From Acinetobacter calcoaceticus ANC 3811 (GTDB lineage Bacteria; Pseudomonadota; Gammaproteobacteria; Pseudomonadales; Moraxellaceae): a stretch of 64,000 nt of DNA. Under the pieces are notes generated by a model. The model searched no databases. It had not been told where the DNA came from and was given only the letters and a program-made list of their open reading frames with translations. The translations under genes and the position numbers were made by a program. The stretch lies in the NCBI RefSeq assembly GCF_000399665.1, contig NZ_KB976986.1, positions 1,616,773 to 1,680,772 of the forward strand. The letters are read 5' to 3'. This document shows, one piece after another, positions 18,905-26,796 of this stretch; within the stretch, counting starts at the first letter, position 1, and the number at the start of each line of letters is the position of its first letter.

Positions 18905-18925
18905 AGTTTTACCGTTATAAAAAAT
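18905..18925 (-). promoter_or_regulatory. Proposed leaderless promoter of TetR copy A
   Basis: On the minus strand a TATAAC element is followed by GGTAAAACT and then the ATG. The spacing would put the transcription start within a few bases of the start codon. The same arrangement is conserved before TetR copies B and C. No Shine-Dalgarno sequence is seen. The start site is inferred from sequence only. Confidence 0.5.
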
Positions 18926-19217
18926 TATTGTTGTATATAAATGAGATATAAAAACCGATGCCGTTTTGGGAGAAAAAAAGGCATAGCAAAGCCTATAAAG
19001 ACTGTGCTTGGCACATCTCAAGTTTTATTGTTGATTAAGTTTTTAGGCGCAGTGAATTAAAGTCTGAAAAGCCGAATAGCCATCAAACTGCTCTAAAATT
19101 TTAAGTTGTGTCGTTATAGCTTTTGGCAAAAGCTGCCAAGAAATAATGAATGTGCAAAGCCAACTCCTTTTTATTGGGAGTTCTGCCAGACATTAAAATT
19201 ATGGTGGCAGAACGAAA

Positions 19218-19296
19218 GGGGGTTCGCGGACTGGCCTTAAGACTCCAGCACACCCAAAGGTGTCCCCCTCCCGTTCCACCGCAGAGGGGGCACGAG
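19218..19296 (+). ncRNA. C4-like antisense RNA, copy A
   Basis: Structured RNA on the plus strand. A GGGGG tract is followed by the arm TCGCGGACTG (19224-19233), a CTGG/CCAG pairing, a small hairpin ACACC/GGTGT, and a hairpin CCCCCTC (19264-19270) with GAGGGGG (19284-19290) enclosing CGTTCCACC; it ends with CACGAG. Just upstream (19180-19213) is a 9-bp stem GTTCTGCCA/TGGCAGAAC. The arm is complementary to 19340-19349. The layout, in which an RNA precedes a target complementary to its own arm, matches the C4 antisense RNA of phages P1 and P7. Family assignment is from memory and needs a covariance search. Confidence 0.7.
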
Positions 19297-19339
19297 TAAC
19301 TAAACACTAAAAGTATAAACCTTTAATGCTCCTAAGGGA

Positions 19340-19373
19340 CGGTCCGCGACGACCGACTGGCAATGTAGGCCAG
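19340..19373 (+). promoter_or_regulatory. C4-complementary target site, copy A
   Basis: CGGTCCGCGA (19340-19349) pairs with the C4 arm at 19224-19233 over ten bases including one G-U. It is followed by a hairpin CTGGC/GCCAG (19357-19373). In P1 the equivalent site covers the start of the icd frame. Here no conserved frame follows. Confidence 0.65.
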
Positions 19374-19547
19374 CAGACAAATGGTAATCTTCAATATTTG
19401 AGGTGTCAATGTGAAATTGTCTAGAAAATATTTAAATAATTATTGTTTTTCATTAAATTACATATTTAAGTAAAAGCTTAATTAAATATAGTTAATAAAA
19501 ATTAAATGACCCGTTACCCTCTGGATTTTATAGTGAAATATATCGTT

Positions 19548-20711
19548 TTAGCGGAACCCATATTGCTTTGCCCGCCAAACGACAATAAATGTAAAAGCTA
19601 ACAATATTAAAATAACGAAAGGAAAAGTATGCACTCCAAAATTACTCAGTAAAAAGCCACCGATAATTCCCCCGCCAGCAATCGCGATATTCCAAACCGT
19701 GACTAACATGGATTGAGCAATATCAGCCATCTCATTTGTCGTTTTCGCCAAGGCCGTTTGAAACAATGTTGCAGCACCACCAAACGCGACGCCCCAAATT
19801 GAAATTGCCACATAAACAGGAACCGCTTGATTACCCAAAACTGCTAGTAAAAGGGCCGAAACGCCAAATAATATAATGCTATAGAGCGTTAAGAGGCGTG
19901 AATATTTGTCAATCAACACACCTGTAATAAAGATGCTGAATAATGATAAACAGCCGAATATCAGTAAAATAATGTCCGTATTTTTAGCTAAATCAGCAAG
20001 TGTTAAAAACGGAGCGATGTAGGTATATAGAAGATTATGAGCAAGCACAAAGCTTAAAACCGTAAATAATATGGGTCTGACACCGGGTAAGATGAATACC
20101 TGTTTTAAAGAGATGTGTTTATCTTTAGCCTGCCCCTCAAAGTCAGGTAGTGTGAGGCTCCCCCACACTACTAAAATAATCGCAAAAATACTCATAACAC
20201 CAAAAGCCATTCGCCAACCGAACAATTGACCAAGGTAAGTCCCTGCTGGCACACCGAGCGATAAAGCCAATGGTGTTCCTAACATTGCTATCGCGATCGC
20301 ACGCCCTTTTAAGTGTGCTGGCGCCATTCGCGTTGCATATCCAGCGAGCAAAGCCCAAAGTAATCCTGCTGAAACACCTGCCAAAAATCGAGCAACCATT
20401 GTTAAAAGATAACTGGTTGATAGCGTTGTAATTAGATTTGTAAGAGCAAAACCCGCTAGAGCAATGAGTAATAAGGGTTTACGTCGAACAGTTTGGGTAG
20501 CATTCGTTAATGGAATGGCTGTTAATAAAGACCCAATTGCATATATGGTGATGGTTTGTCCCGCTAAGGATTCAGAGATATTTAAACCCAAAGCTAATTG
20601 AGGTAATAACCCCGCAGGTAAAGCTTCTGTCAAGATCGTAACAAACGCTCCCATAGCGAGGATGAGTAAGGGAACGATTGGCAACCGATCATTTGAATGT
20701 GAGCTGCTCAT
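19548..20711 (-). CDS. MFS transporter, DHA1-like (AraJ/YdhP type)
   Basis: A 387-residue, 12-helix major facilitator. The N-terminal region (TEALPAGLLPQLALGLNISE) and the RRKPLL loop resemble the drug:H+ antiporter-1 group with AraJ/YdhP-like sugar or drug efflux members. Its start overlaps by 4 nt the stop of the serine hydrolase gene, so the two are translated together from the LysR-divergent promoter. Export of a small compound, perhaps linked to the hydrolase, is inferred. Confidence 0.85.
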   Translation of the reverse strand: MSSSHSNDRLPIVPLLILAMGAFVTILTEALPAGLLPQLALGLNISESLAGQTITIYAIGSLLTAIPLTNATQTVRRKPLLLIALAGFALTNLITTLSTSYLLTMVARFLAGVSAGLLWALLAGYATRMAPAHLKGRAIAIAMLGTPLALSLGVPAGTYLGQLFGWRMAFGVMSIFAIILVVWGSLTLPDFEGQAKDKHISLKQVFILPGVRPILFTVLSFVLAHNLLYTYIAPFLTLADLAKNTDIILLIFGCLSLFSIFITGVLIDKYSRLLTLYSIILFGVSALLLAVLGNQAVPVYVAISIWGVAFGGAATLFQTALAKTTNEMADIAQSMLVTVWNIAIAGGGIIGGFLLSNFGVHTFPFVILILLAFTFIVVWRAKQYGFR

Positions 20712-21898
20712 TCGACAACTCCTATCACTTTATAAACTGCATCACGCAGATCTGTGACAAATTTTCCAGACATGCCTTCATAAAGTGTGTTTGTAAATGC
20801 AATCACAGTCAGATTATGTTTTTTATCGACAAACCATGAATGACCGTAGGCTCCTCCCCAACGCCATGTTCCCTCTGACTCTGGTGATAGTGCTTGCTGA
20901 GCGTTTCTGAGTACTGAAAAACCGAGACCAAAACCAAAGCCCGGTGCATTTGGTAACTCATAACCACCCGTTTGATCTCTTGTCATTTCATCAATTAATT
21001 CAGGAGGTAAAAATAATGAGTCTTCCTGACGAAGAGCTTCTAATAAGCTAAAAAAATCCTCAACGGTTCCAGCCATGCCCGCACCACCAGAGAAAAATGA
21101 TTGAGAATTAAAAATACGGCGAGGACTAAAATTAATTCCGACACATCCTTCAAATGGTGAAACTACCTCTCCTTCTAATAAAACATGAGGTTCAGGACGA
21201 TCACTCACATAAGCAGTTGCTACATGTTGGTTGTCTGGTACAGCGAAACTAGTCTTGTTCATTTTCAATCGATCAGTGACTAATTCTTTAACTGCTTGAT
21301 CTAAAGGCTTGCCATACGCTTTTTCAATTAATGCACCTAATACATCGGTTGCCAAAGAATATCTCCATCCTTTCCCTGGTTCATAGAGTAAAGGTACGGT
21401 AGCGATTCGACGTACGTTTTCTTCTAAACTAATATTGGATGAATCCATGCCATCAGATACATTTGCCTGTGAATATGCGGCATCGCTATCTGGTTCAAGA
21501 AACCGATAGCCCAAGCCTGCCGTATGACTAAGAAGATGGCGTAGAGTAATTGGAACAAACTTTCCATTTTCTAATTTAGGCTGAAAATATGGCAATTGGT
21601 GGTGAATGGATTCATCTAAACTCAGTTTGTTTTGAGCAACTAAAACTAAAGCAGCCGTTGAAACAATAACCTTGCTCACTGACGCTAAGCGAAAGACAGT
21701 GTCCATGGTCATGGATATTAATTGTTCTCGGTCAGATAGTCCTAATGCTTCACTGTGTATAACCTTTCCATGTTGAGCCACAATAACCGCAGCCCCTACT
21801 AACTGGTTATTGTCTATAGCTTTTTGAACAACATTTTGAACTAGGCTTAAAGAGGTCGATGGAACTGTAGTACTTGATTCAAATGCTTTGGAATTCAT
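20708..21898 (-). CDS. Beta-lactamase-family serine hydrolase (class C-like esterase)
   Basis: A 396-residue protein of the beta-lactamase/EstB fold. The SxxK motif is SVSK in FRLASVSKVIVST (about residue 75); a YSL segment (about residue 180) offers the general-base tyrosine. A GHSWF motif sits where the third box (KTG/HxG) is expected. No clear signal peptide is present, so an esterase or peptidase-like role in the cytoplasm is more likely than antibiotic resistance. First gene of a two-gene unit with an MFS exporter, divergent from a LysR gene. Confidence 0.83.
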   Translation of the reverse strand: MNSKAFESSTTVPSTSLSLVQNVVQKAIDNNQLVGAAVIVAQHGKVIHSEALGLSDREQLISMTMDTVFRLASVSKVIVSTAALVLVAQNKLSLDESIHHQLPYFQPKLENGKFVPITLRHLLSHTAGLGYRFLEPDSDAAYSQANVSDGMDSSNISLEENVRRIATVPLLYEPGKGWRYSLATDVLGALIEKAYGKPLDQAVKELVTDRLKMNKTSFAVPDNQHVATAYVSDRPEPHVLLEGEVVSPFEGCVGINFSPRRIFNSQSFFSGGAGMAGTVEDFFSLLEALRQEDSLFLPPELIDEMTRDQTGGYELPNAPGFGFGLGFSVLRNAQQALSPESEGTWRWGGAYGHSWFVDKKHNLTVIAFTNTLYEGMSGKFVTDLRDAVYKVIGVVE

Positions 21899-21980
21899 AT
21901 TAAAAACTTCTTTTCATATTCGAGATTTATATACTAGGAAGACTCCTATTAAAGAAAAAGTCGGTTATAGTTCCTTGTTA

Positions 21981-22000
21981 TACGGAAGTTTTGTTCCGTA
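21981..22000. promoter_or_regulatory. Inverted repeat in the LysR/serine-hydrolase divergent region
   Basis: The arms TACGGAA (21981-21987) and TTCCGTA (21994-22000) form a perfect 7-bp inverted repeat with a six-base centre. It lies 14 nt before the LysR start codon and about 85 nt from the divergent start. It is a good candidate for the LysR binding site used in autoregulation. Confidence 0.55.
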
Positions 22001-22014
22001 ATAAGGAGAAAAGA

Positions 22015-22902
22015 ATGGATAGCCTGAATGGATTTACCGTATTCGTTAAAATCGCTGAGACTGGAAGCATTGTGGCAGCGGGACGCTCATTAGGAATCTC
22101 AGCTTCTGCTGTTGGTAAAAGCTTGATTCGCCTTGAAGAAAAGATTGGTGTACGACTTTTTCATCGTAATACACGTAGTATTAATCTAACTGCTGAAGGA
22201 ATATTATTTTTAGAACGTAGTCGACGCATACTGGCTGAAATTGAAGCAGCGGAAATGGAATTATCGCAAGCGATCAAGTCTCCTAAAGGACGGTTACGTG
22301 TAAGTTTGCCCTTGGTTAGCTCACTGGTATTACCTGTACTGGGTGACTTTATGCAGGAATATCCAGAAATAGAATTAGATCTTGATTTTACAGACCGCTT
22401 GGTCGATGTGATTGAAGAAGGATTTGATGCTGTTGTTCGGACAGGCATTCCAACAGATTCACGCTTAAAAGCTTTGAAACTGGGGACTTTTAGACAATTA
22501 CTGGTTGCCTCTCCAGCCTATTTAACTCAATGCGGAACTCCAATAGTACCTGCTGATTTATTAGAACACTCTTGTTTACATTATCGATTTTCTCATAGCG
22601 GCAAGCTTGAGAAATGGCCCTTAAAAACCACTGAAAACGAACCTGACTTGCAACTTCCGATATCGATGATCTGTAATAATATTGAGACACGCCTTTGTTT
22701 TGCGCTGAAAGGTCGAGGAATTGCTTGCCTGCCTGACTTTTCTATCAAGGAATTGTTGAGTACCAATCAATTAGTTCAAGTATTACCCGAGTTTATCGAT
22801 AGAACTGGCGTATTTAATGTACTCTGGCCTGCAAGTAAACATCCCTCTCCGAAAGTTCGGGCATTTGTTAATTTCTTGTCTGAACGTATGTTTGAAAAAT
22901 AA
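22015..22902 (+). CDS. LysR-family regulator
   Basis: A 295-residue LysR protein. The ATG at 22015 is chosen because AAGGAG precedes it; an upstream TTG would add eight residues. The winged helix (GFTVFVKIAETGSIVAAGRS, then ISASAVGKSLIRLEEKIG) and a substrate-binding domain with late GRGIACLPDF motif are clear. It is divergent from the serine hydrolase-MFS pair and probably controls it. Confidence 0.9.
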   Translation: MDSLNGFTVFVKIAETGSIVAAGRSLGISASAVGKSLIRLEEKIGVRLFHRNTRSINLTAEGILFLERSRRILAEIEAAEMELSQAIKSPKGRLRVSLPLVSSLVLPVLGDFMQEYPEIELDLDFTDRLVDVIEEGFDAVVRTGIPTDSRLKALKLGTFRQLLVASPAYLTQCGTPIVPADLLEHSCLHYRFSHSGKLEKWPLKTTENEPDLQLPISMICNNIETRLCFALKGRGIACLPDFSIKELLSTNQLVQVLPEFIDRTGVFNVLWPASKHPSPKVRAFVNFLSERMFEK

Positions 22903-23021
22903 AGAATGTGATGTGCTAGAAAGATTGTTCTAGACACAATCTTCGTTTTAATTTCAAAAATAATAAACTTTATGTTTTAAGCATTATATGACGATTTCAT
23001 TAATTAAAAAATCCGAATCAA

Positions 23022-23621
23022 TTAAATGCTTACAACATATTGATCTAGATTTTTTAATGCAAAATGAATCACCTGAGAAAGCTCTTCTTGCGAATATCCA
23101 TCTCTTGCTTGAACAGATAATCCATGAAGAACGAGCGCGTAATATTGCCCTAAAGTTTTAGGGTCTGCATCTGCGACCAATTGACCGTCCGATTTTGCTT
23201 GAACAAATCGTTCGACCAGACTTTGGCCCCGAGCAATACGCTGTGCTTTCATCCATTCCAAAACAGCTTGGTTTTCTTCACCTAGTACACTCGCTGCTGA
23301 CACCACCATGCACCCATAAGAATGGTTGGTTTGCGTGTAAAGCGATAGTGCATCTTGAAATAATTGATTTATTGCATCCTTAATATTTTTTTGCTTTAAA
23401 GCATTTAGCGCGAAATTCCCTTCATTTTTTTCATAGTGATTTACAGCCTCTCTAAACAAGGCCTCTTTTGAGCCAAACGCTTTATAAATTCGAGCTGAGG
23501 CAATCCCCAAAACTTCAACTAAATCTGACATTGATGTGCCTTCATAGCCGTGAAGCCAGAAGAAATCTCGCGCTTTTACGAGGGCTTCTTCTCGATCAAA
23601 CTCTCTTGGTCTGCCAGCCAT
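23022..23621 (-). CDS. TetR-family regulator
   Basis: A 199-residue TetR protein beginning MAGRPREFDREEAL. The helix-turn-helix lies at about residues 10-55 (FFWLHGYEGTSMSDLVEVLG, ARIYKAFGSKEALF). The C-terminal domain resembles the group with a conserved GCM motif (SYGCMVVSAAS). It is divergent from a catabolic gene set, and a perfect palindrome lies in the gap. The likely role is repression of both directions until a substrate appears. Confidence 0.9.
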   Translation of the reverse strand: MAGRPREFDREEALVKARDFFWLHGYEGTSMSDLVEVLGIASARIYKAFGSKEALFREAVNHYEKNEGNFALNALKQKNIKDAINQLFQDALSLYTQTNHSYGCMVVSAASVLGEENQAVLEWMKAQRIARGQSLVERFVQAKSDGQLVADADPKTLGQYYALVLHGLSVQARDGYSQEELSQVIHFALKNLDQYVVSI

Positions 23622-23771
23622 AATGACCCTTTATCCAATTTAGTACCTCTTTTTATTATTATTCGAAAAAAATATTTTCACAAATAAATCAATGAGATTT
23701 ATTCAAAATACTTTCGTTTTGTTTTGATTTTCAAATAAAAAGTTGTTTTTATCCAAAATTAAGCCTATTGT

Positions 23772-23785
23772 TTGTCGATCGACAA
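23772..23785. promoter_or_regulatory. TetR-type palindromic operator
   Basis: TTGTCGATCGACAA is a perfect 14-bp palindrome located 16 nt before the start of the isomerase-like gene, in the gap shared with the divergent TetR gene. Its position over the plus-strand transcript start fits a repressor site. Confidence 0.65.
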
Positions 23786-23801
23786 CTAATTAGGTTTTAT
23801 T

Positions 23802-24854
23802 ATGAAAACCATCAAAGGTCCAAGTATTCATCTTGCTCAATTTAGTGATGATGTTTTCCCTTTTAACCGTATAGAAGATATTGCTGCTTGGGTAGCAAAC
23901 CAAGGCTTTGAAGCAGTACAACTTCCTGCTTGGGATAAGCGTTTATTTGATGTCAATTTAGCAGCAGAAAGCCAAGGTTATTGCGATGAAATCTTAGGTA
24001 CTTTAAACAATCATGGCTTAAAAATTAGTGAGTTAACGACTCATATTTTTGGGCAATTAATGGCTGTGCACCCTGCTTATGACTCGATGTGCGATAACTT
24101 TGCCCCATCTCATTTACATGGTAATTCAGCAGCTAGAACCGAGTGGGCCAAACAACAAATGCTCGCTTCAATTCAAGCATCTGCCCGCCTAGGGCTTAAA
24201 GATATGGGAACATTTTCAGGCTCGCTGGCATGGCCTTATGTATTTCCATTTCCTCAAAGACCGTCAGGACTCATCGAAACGGCGTTTGATGAATTAGCGC
24301 GTCGCTGGCTTCCGATTTTGAATGCTTGTGATGAACAAGACGTCAACCTTTGCTACGAAATTCACCCCGGTGAAGATTTGCATGACGGCATTACATTTGA
24401 AATGTTTTTAGAGCGGACTCACAACCACCCACGTTGCCATATTCTTTTTGACCCGAGCCATTTTGTTTTGCAGCAACTGAACTATGTGGAATATCTCGAT
24501 ATCTATAAAGATTTCATTCGCATGTTTCATGTTAAAGACGCCGAATTTAATCCAACAGGCCGTCAAGGAATGTATAGCGGCTATCAAAACTGGGGAAATC
24601 GAGCGGGTCGATTCCGTTCTACGGGTGATGGTCAAGTTGACTTTAAAGCGATTTTTTCAAAGTTAGCGCATTACGACTACGAAGGCTGGGCCACATTAGA
24701 GTGGGAATGTTGCCTCAAAAATAAGGACGATGGCGCACGCGAAGGTGCCGAGTTCATTAAGCAAAATATTATTCATGTCACCGATAAAGTGTTTGATGAC
24801 TTTGCGGCTGCCCCTGTGAATCAGACTCAAATTAATCAGTTATTAGGGATTTAA
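23802..24854 (+). CDS. Sugar phosphate isomerase/epimerase-like TIM-barrel protein
   Basis: A 350-residue AP-endonuclease-2/xylose-isomerase-like barrel. Probable metal ligands are in NLCYEIHPGEDLHDG (Glu), ILFDPSHF (Asp and His), FHVKDAEF (His, Asp) and a late TLEWE (Glu). Such proteins isomerise or epimerise sugars, hydroxy-pyruvate or inositol derivatives. It is the first gene of a TetR-controlled operon with two alpha/beta hydrolases, an unusual pairing. The substrate is unknown. Confidence 0.85.
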   Translation: MKTIKGPSIHLAQFSDDVFPFNRIEDIAAWVANQGFEAVQLPAWDKRLFDVNLAAESQGYCDEILGTLNNHGLKISELTTHIFGQLMAVHPAYDSMCDNFAPSHLHGNSAARTEWAKQQMLASIQASARLGLKDMGTFSGSLAWPYVFPFPQRPSGLIETAFDELARRWLPILNACDEQDVNLCYEIHPGEDLHDGITFEMFLERTHNHPRCHILFDPSHFVLQQLNYVEYLDIYKDFIRMFHVKDAEFNPTGRQGMYSGYQNWGNRAGRFRSTGDGQVDFKAIFSKLAHYDYEGWATLEWECCLKNKDDGAREGAEFIKQNIIHVTDKVFDDFAAAPVNQTQINQLLGI

Positions 24855-24875
24855 GGAACCGCAAGAGAACTCAAC

Positions 24876-25775
24876 ATGAAAACTCAGCTATTCAATGAAA
24901 ACTCACATAACGAATTCCAACATCATTACATTCACATCGAGAGCAAAAAATTACACTACGTCACCTTAGGGGAAGGTCCAGCAGTATTACTGATTCCGGG
25001 TTGGCCACAAACATGGTACGCGTGGCACAAAGTCATGATTGAACTGGCAAACCAAGGTTATCAAGCCATCGCTATTGATTTACCTGGAACCGGAAATTCA
25101 GCTCCACTGGATGGAAGTTACGATACGGGGCGCATTGCTAAAATTTTATCAATGCTCATGACTCAACTTGAATATCCAACTTATTCGGTTATTGGTCACG
25201 ACATTGGCATGTGGGTTGCCTATGCACTTGCATCAGACTTTCCTAAGTCAGTGACTCGTCTTGCAGTAACAGAAGCAGTGATTCCCGGTTTAGCCCCCGC
25301 ACCACCTATTTTTGTTGAACCGAGTGAAAATATTTTTCTTTGGCATTTCATGTTTAACCAAACCCGAGACTTACCCGAAGCCTTAATCGCGGGCCGCGAA
25401 GATACTTATTTAAATTATATGTTTGATAAATGGTCATGGCACAAAGATAAAGTGGCGACTGAAACTTATATTGAAGCCTATAAAATTCCGGGTCGTTTAA
25501 CAGCAGGTTTTAATTATTACCGCTCTATTCCAGAGACCATCCGTCAAAATAAAATCAGAGAAACTAAAAGTTTAGACATGCCAGTTTTAGCCATAGGCGC
25601 TGAACATGCCACGGATAATGCGCCTTATGAAACCATGAAAAAAGTTTCACCGCATTTAACCAGTGCAATTGTAAAAGACTGCGGACATTTCATTATGGAA
25701 GAACAGTCAGAAATATTCAGTTCGCTCATTTTAGATTTTTTGCAGCGGGAAAAAAGCGATGCCTCTACTTGCTGA
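24876..25775 (+). CDS. Alpha/beta hydrolase, epoxide-hydrolase/dehalogenase-like
   Basis: A 299-residue hydrolase. It has an oxyanion motif PGWPQTWYAW, a nucleophile elbow GHDIGM in which the nucleophile is aspartate rather than serine, and a late catalytic histidine in CGHFIMEE. Aspartate nucleophiles are the mark of soluble epoxide hydrolases and haloalkane or haloacetate dehalogenases. The gene follows the isomerase-like gene after 21 bp and overlaps the next hydrolase gene by 17 nt. Confidence 0.87.
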   Translation: MKTQLFNENSHNEFQHHYIHIESKKLHYVTLGEGPAVLLIPGWPQTWYAWHKVMIELANQGYQAIAIDLPGTGNSAPLDGSYDTGRIAKILSMLMTQLEYPTYSVIGHDIGMWVAYALASDFPKSVTRLAVTEAVIPGLAPAPPIFVEPSENIFLWHFMFNQTRDLPEALIAGREDTYLNYMFDKWSWHKDKVATETYIEAYKIPGRLTAGFNYYRSIPETIRQNKIRETKSLDMPVLAIGAEHATDNAPYETMKKVSPHLTSAIVKDCGHFIMEEQSEIFSSLILDFLQREKSDASTC

Positions 25776-26673
25776 AATTGAAAGCTGGCTTAAATCCAGA
25801 CCTACCACGCAGGCTGTAAACTCGTTACAAGAACTTAGGGAGCAAGTAAACAAAGACATTATTGATCAGCAAGGCATTCAGCATGATGCAAGCTATCAAC
25901 AAAGTTTTTATGTTGCTGTGTCAGATGATGCCGAAATTGAAGTTCGTGTTTATGTTCCCTGTTCTCTAGAAAACGCTGAGCAACGGCCTGCTTTAGTTTT
26001 TGCACATGGTGGAGGTTGGTGTCTGGGAAGTTTAGACGCATGGGACCGCTCGTGTCGGTTGTTAGCAGAAACCATTCAACAAGTTGTATTTTCTGTGGAC
26101 TATCGATTGGCTCCAGAGTTTAAGTTCCCAACACCTTTAAATGATTTTTTTACGGCATTTCGCTATATCTATGAGAATGCTTCACTATTTGGAATTGATC
26201 AAAACCGCGTGGCTGTAGGTGGAGATAGTGCGGGTGCAAATATAGCTGCCGCCGCATGTCTAATGATAAAACTACACCCAGAAATTAAGGTAAGCCATCA
26301 ACTTCTTTTCTACCCTGCCTTAGATGCCACGATGAGTAGCAATTCTTATAACCAATACGCCGAAGGTTATGGTTTGGAATCACCCACAATGGTTTATTGC
26401 TGGGATCAATATGTGCAAGATGAAAGTGAAAAACAGAATGAACTTATCAGCCCGTTACTCGCGCAGTCTTTAGATGGACTGCCAGATGCGACTATTTTTG
26501 TGTGTGAATATGACCCTGTTCGGGATGATGGTGAAAGATATGCTCAAAAATTGAGAGATGCAGGTATTCAAGTAAACTTTCATTTGTTAGAAGGAATGAT
26601 TCACGGCGCAATTCACATGCTGGCAATTAGCCCCGAAAAGGTAAAATCGATCTATGGTAAAGTTCAGATATAG
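25759..26673 (+). CDS. Alpha/beta hydrolase, HSL family
   Basis: A 304-residue esterase-like protein with the HSL motif HGGGW, nucleophile elbow GGDSAGAN, a probable catalytic Asp in CEYDPVRDD and His in GMIHGAIH. It is cytoplasmic, having no signal peptide. Its start lies inside the end of the preceding gene (17-nt overlap), so translation is coupled. It is the last gene of the operon and probably cleaves an ester formed from or related to the substrate of the epoxide-hydrolase-like enzyme. Confidence 0.87.
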   Translation: MPLLAEIESWLKSRPTTQAVNSLQELREQVNKDIIDQQGIQHDASYQQSFYVAVSDDAEIEVRVYVPCSLENAEQRPALVFAHGGGWCLGSLDAWDRSCRLLAETIQQVVFSVDYRLAPEFKFPTPLNDFFTAFRYIYENASLFGIDQNRVAVGGDSAGANIAAAACLMIKLHPEIKVSHQLLFYPALDATMSSNSYNQYAEGYGLESPTMVYCWDQYVQDESEKQNELISPLLAQSLDGLPDATIFVCEYDPVRDDGERYAQKLRDAGIQVNFHLLEGMIHGAIHMLAISPEKVKSIYGKVQI

Positions 26674-26712
26674 ATAGATTTATTTCCATCATTTAAACAT
26701 TTGGGTTAGTCG

Positions 26713-26754
26713 GGCCACTCTTCAAAATTATTTAATTAAACATTTGGAGTGGCC
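26713..26754. terminator. Convergent-gene hairpin
   Basis: An 8-bp stem (GGCCACTC with GAGTGGCC) with a 26-base AT-rich loop lies between the end of the hydrolase operon and the convergent end of the PAP2 gene. The long loop and lack of a strong T-run make it a weaker terminator candidate. Confidence 0.45.
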
Positions 26755-26796
26755 TAGCTTACTTTTAAGTATGGATATTGGTTATCCAAGTTCCGC

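Larger units (their letters stand above)
18350..19376. repeat. TetR/C4-like RNA cassette, copy A
   Basis: The first of three related blocks in the window (B at 46381-47520, C at 58904-60036). It consists of a TetR gene on the minus strand, a conserved promoter region, hairpins and a C4-like RNA on the plus strand, and a downstream complementary site. After 19376 the similarity to B and C is lost, so this copy lacks the 10-codon open frame present in the other two. Confidence 0.8.

Noticed and set aside
19101..19307. 68-codon open frame on the minus strand in cassette A, and equivalents at 47114-47332 and 59712-59948
   Set aside because: They run antisense through the C4-like RNA and its hairpins. 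Their frames differ between copies and their sequence constraint is explained by RNA pairing.
20708..21898. Serine hydrolase considered as an antibiotic-resistance beta-lactamase
   Set aside because: It lacks a clear signal peptide and the standard third box, and sits in a LysR-controlled pair with an MFS gene, so an esterase-like role fits better.
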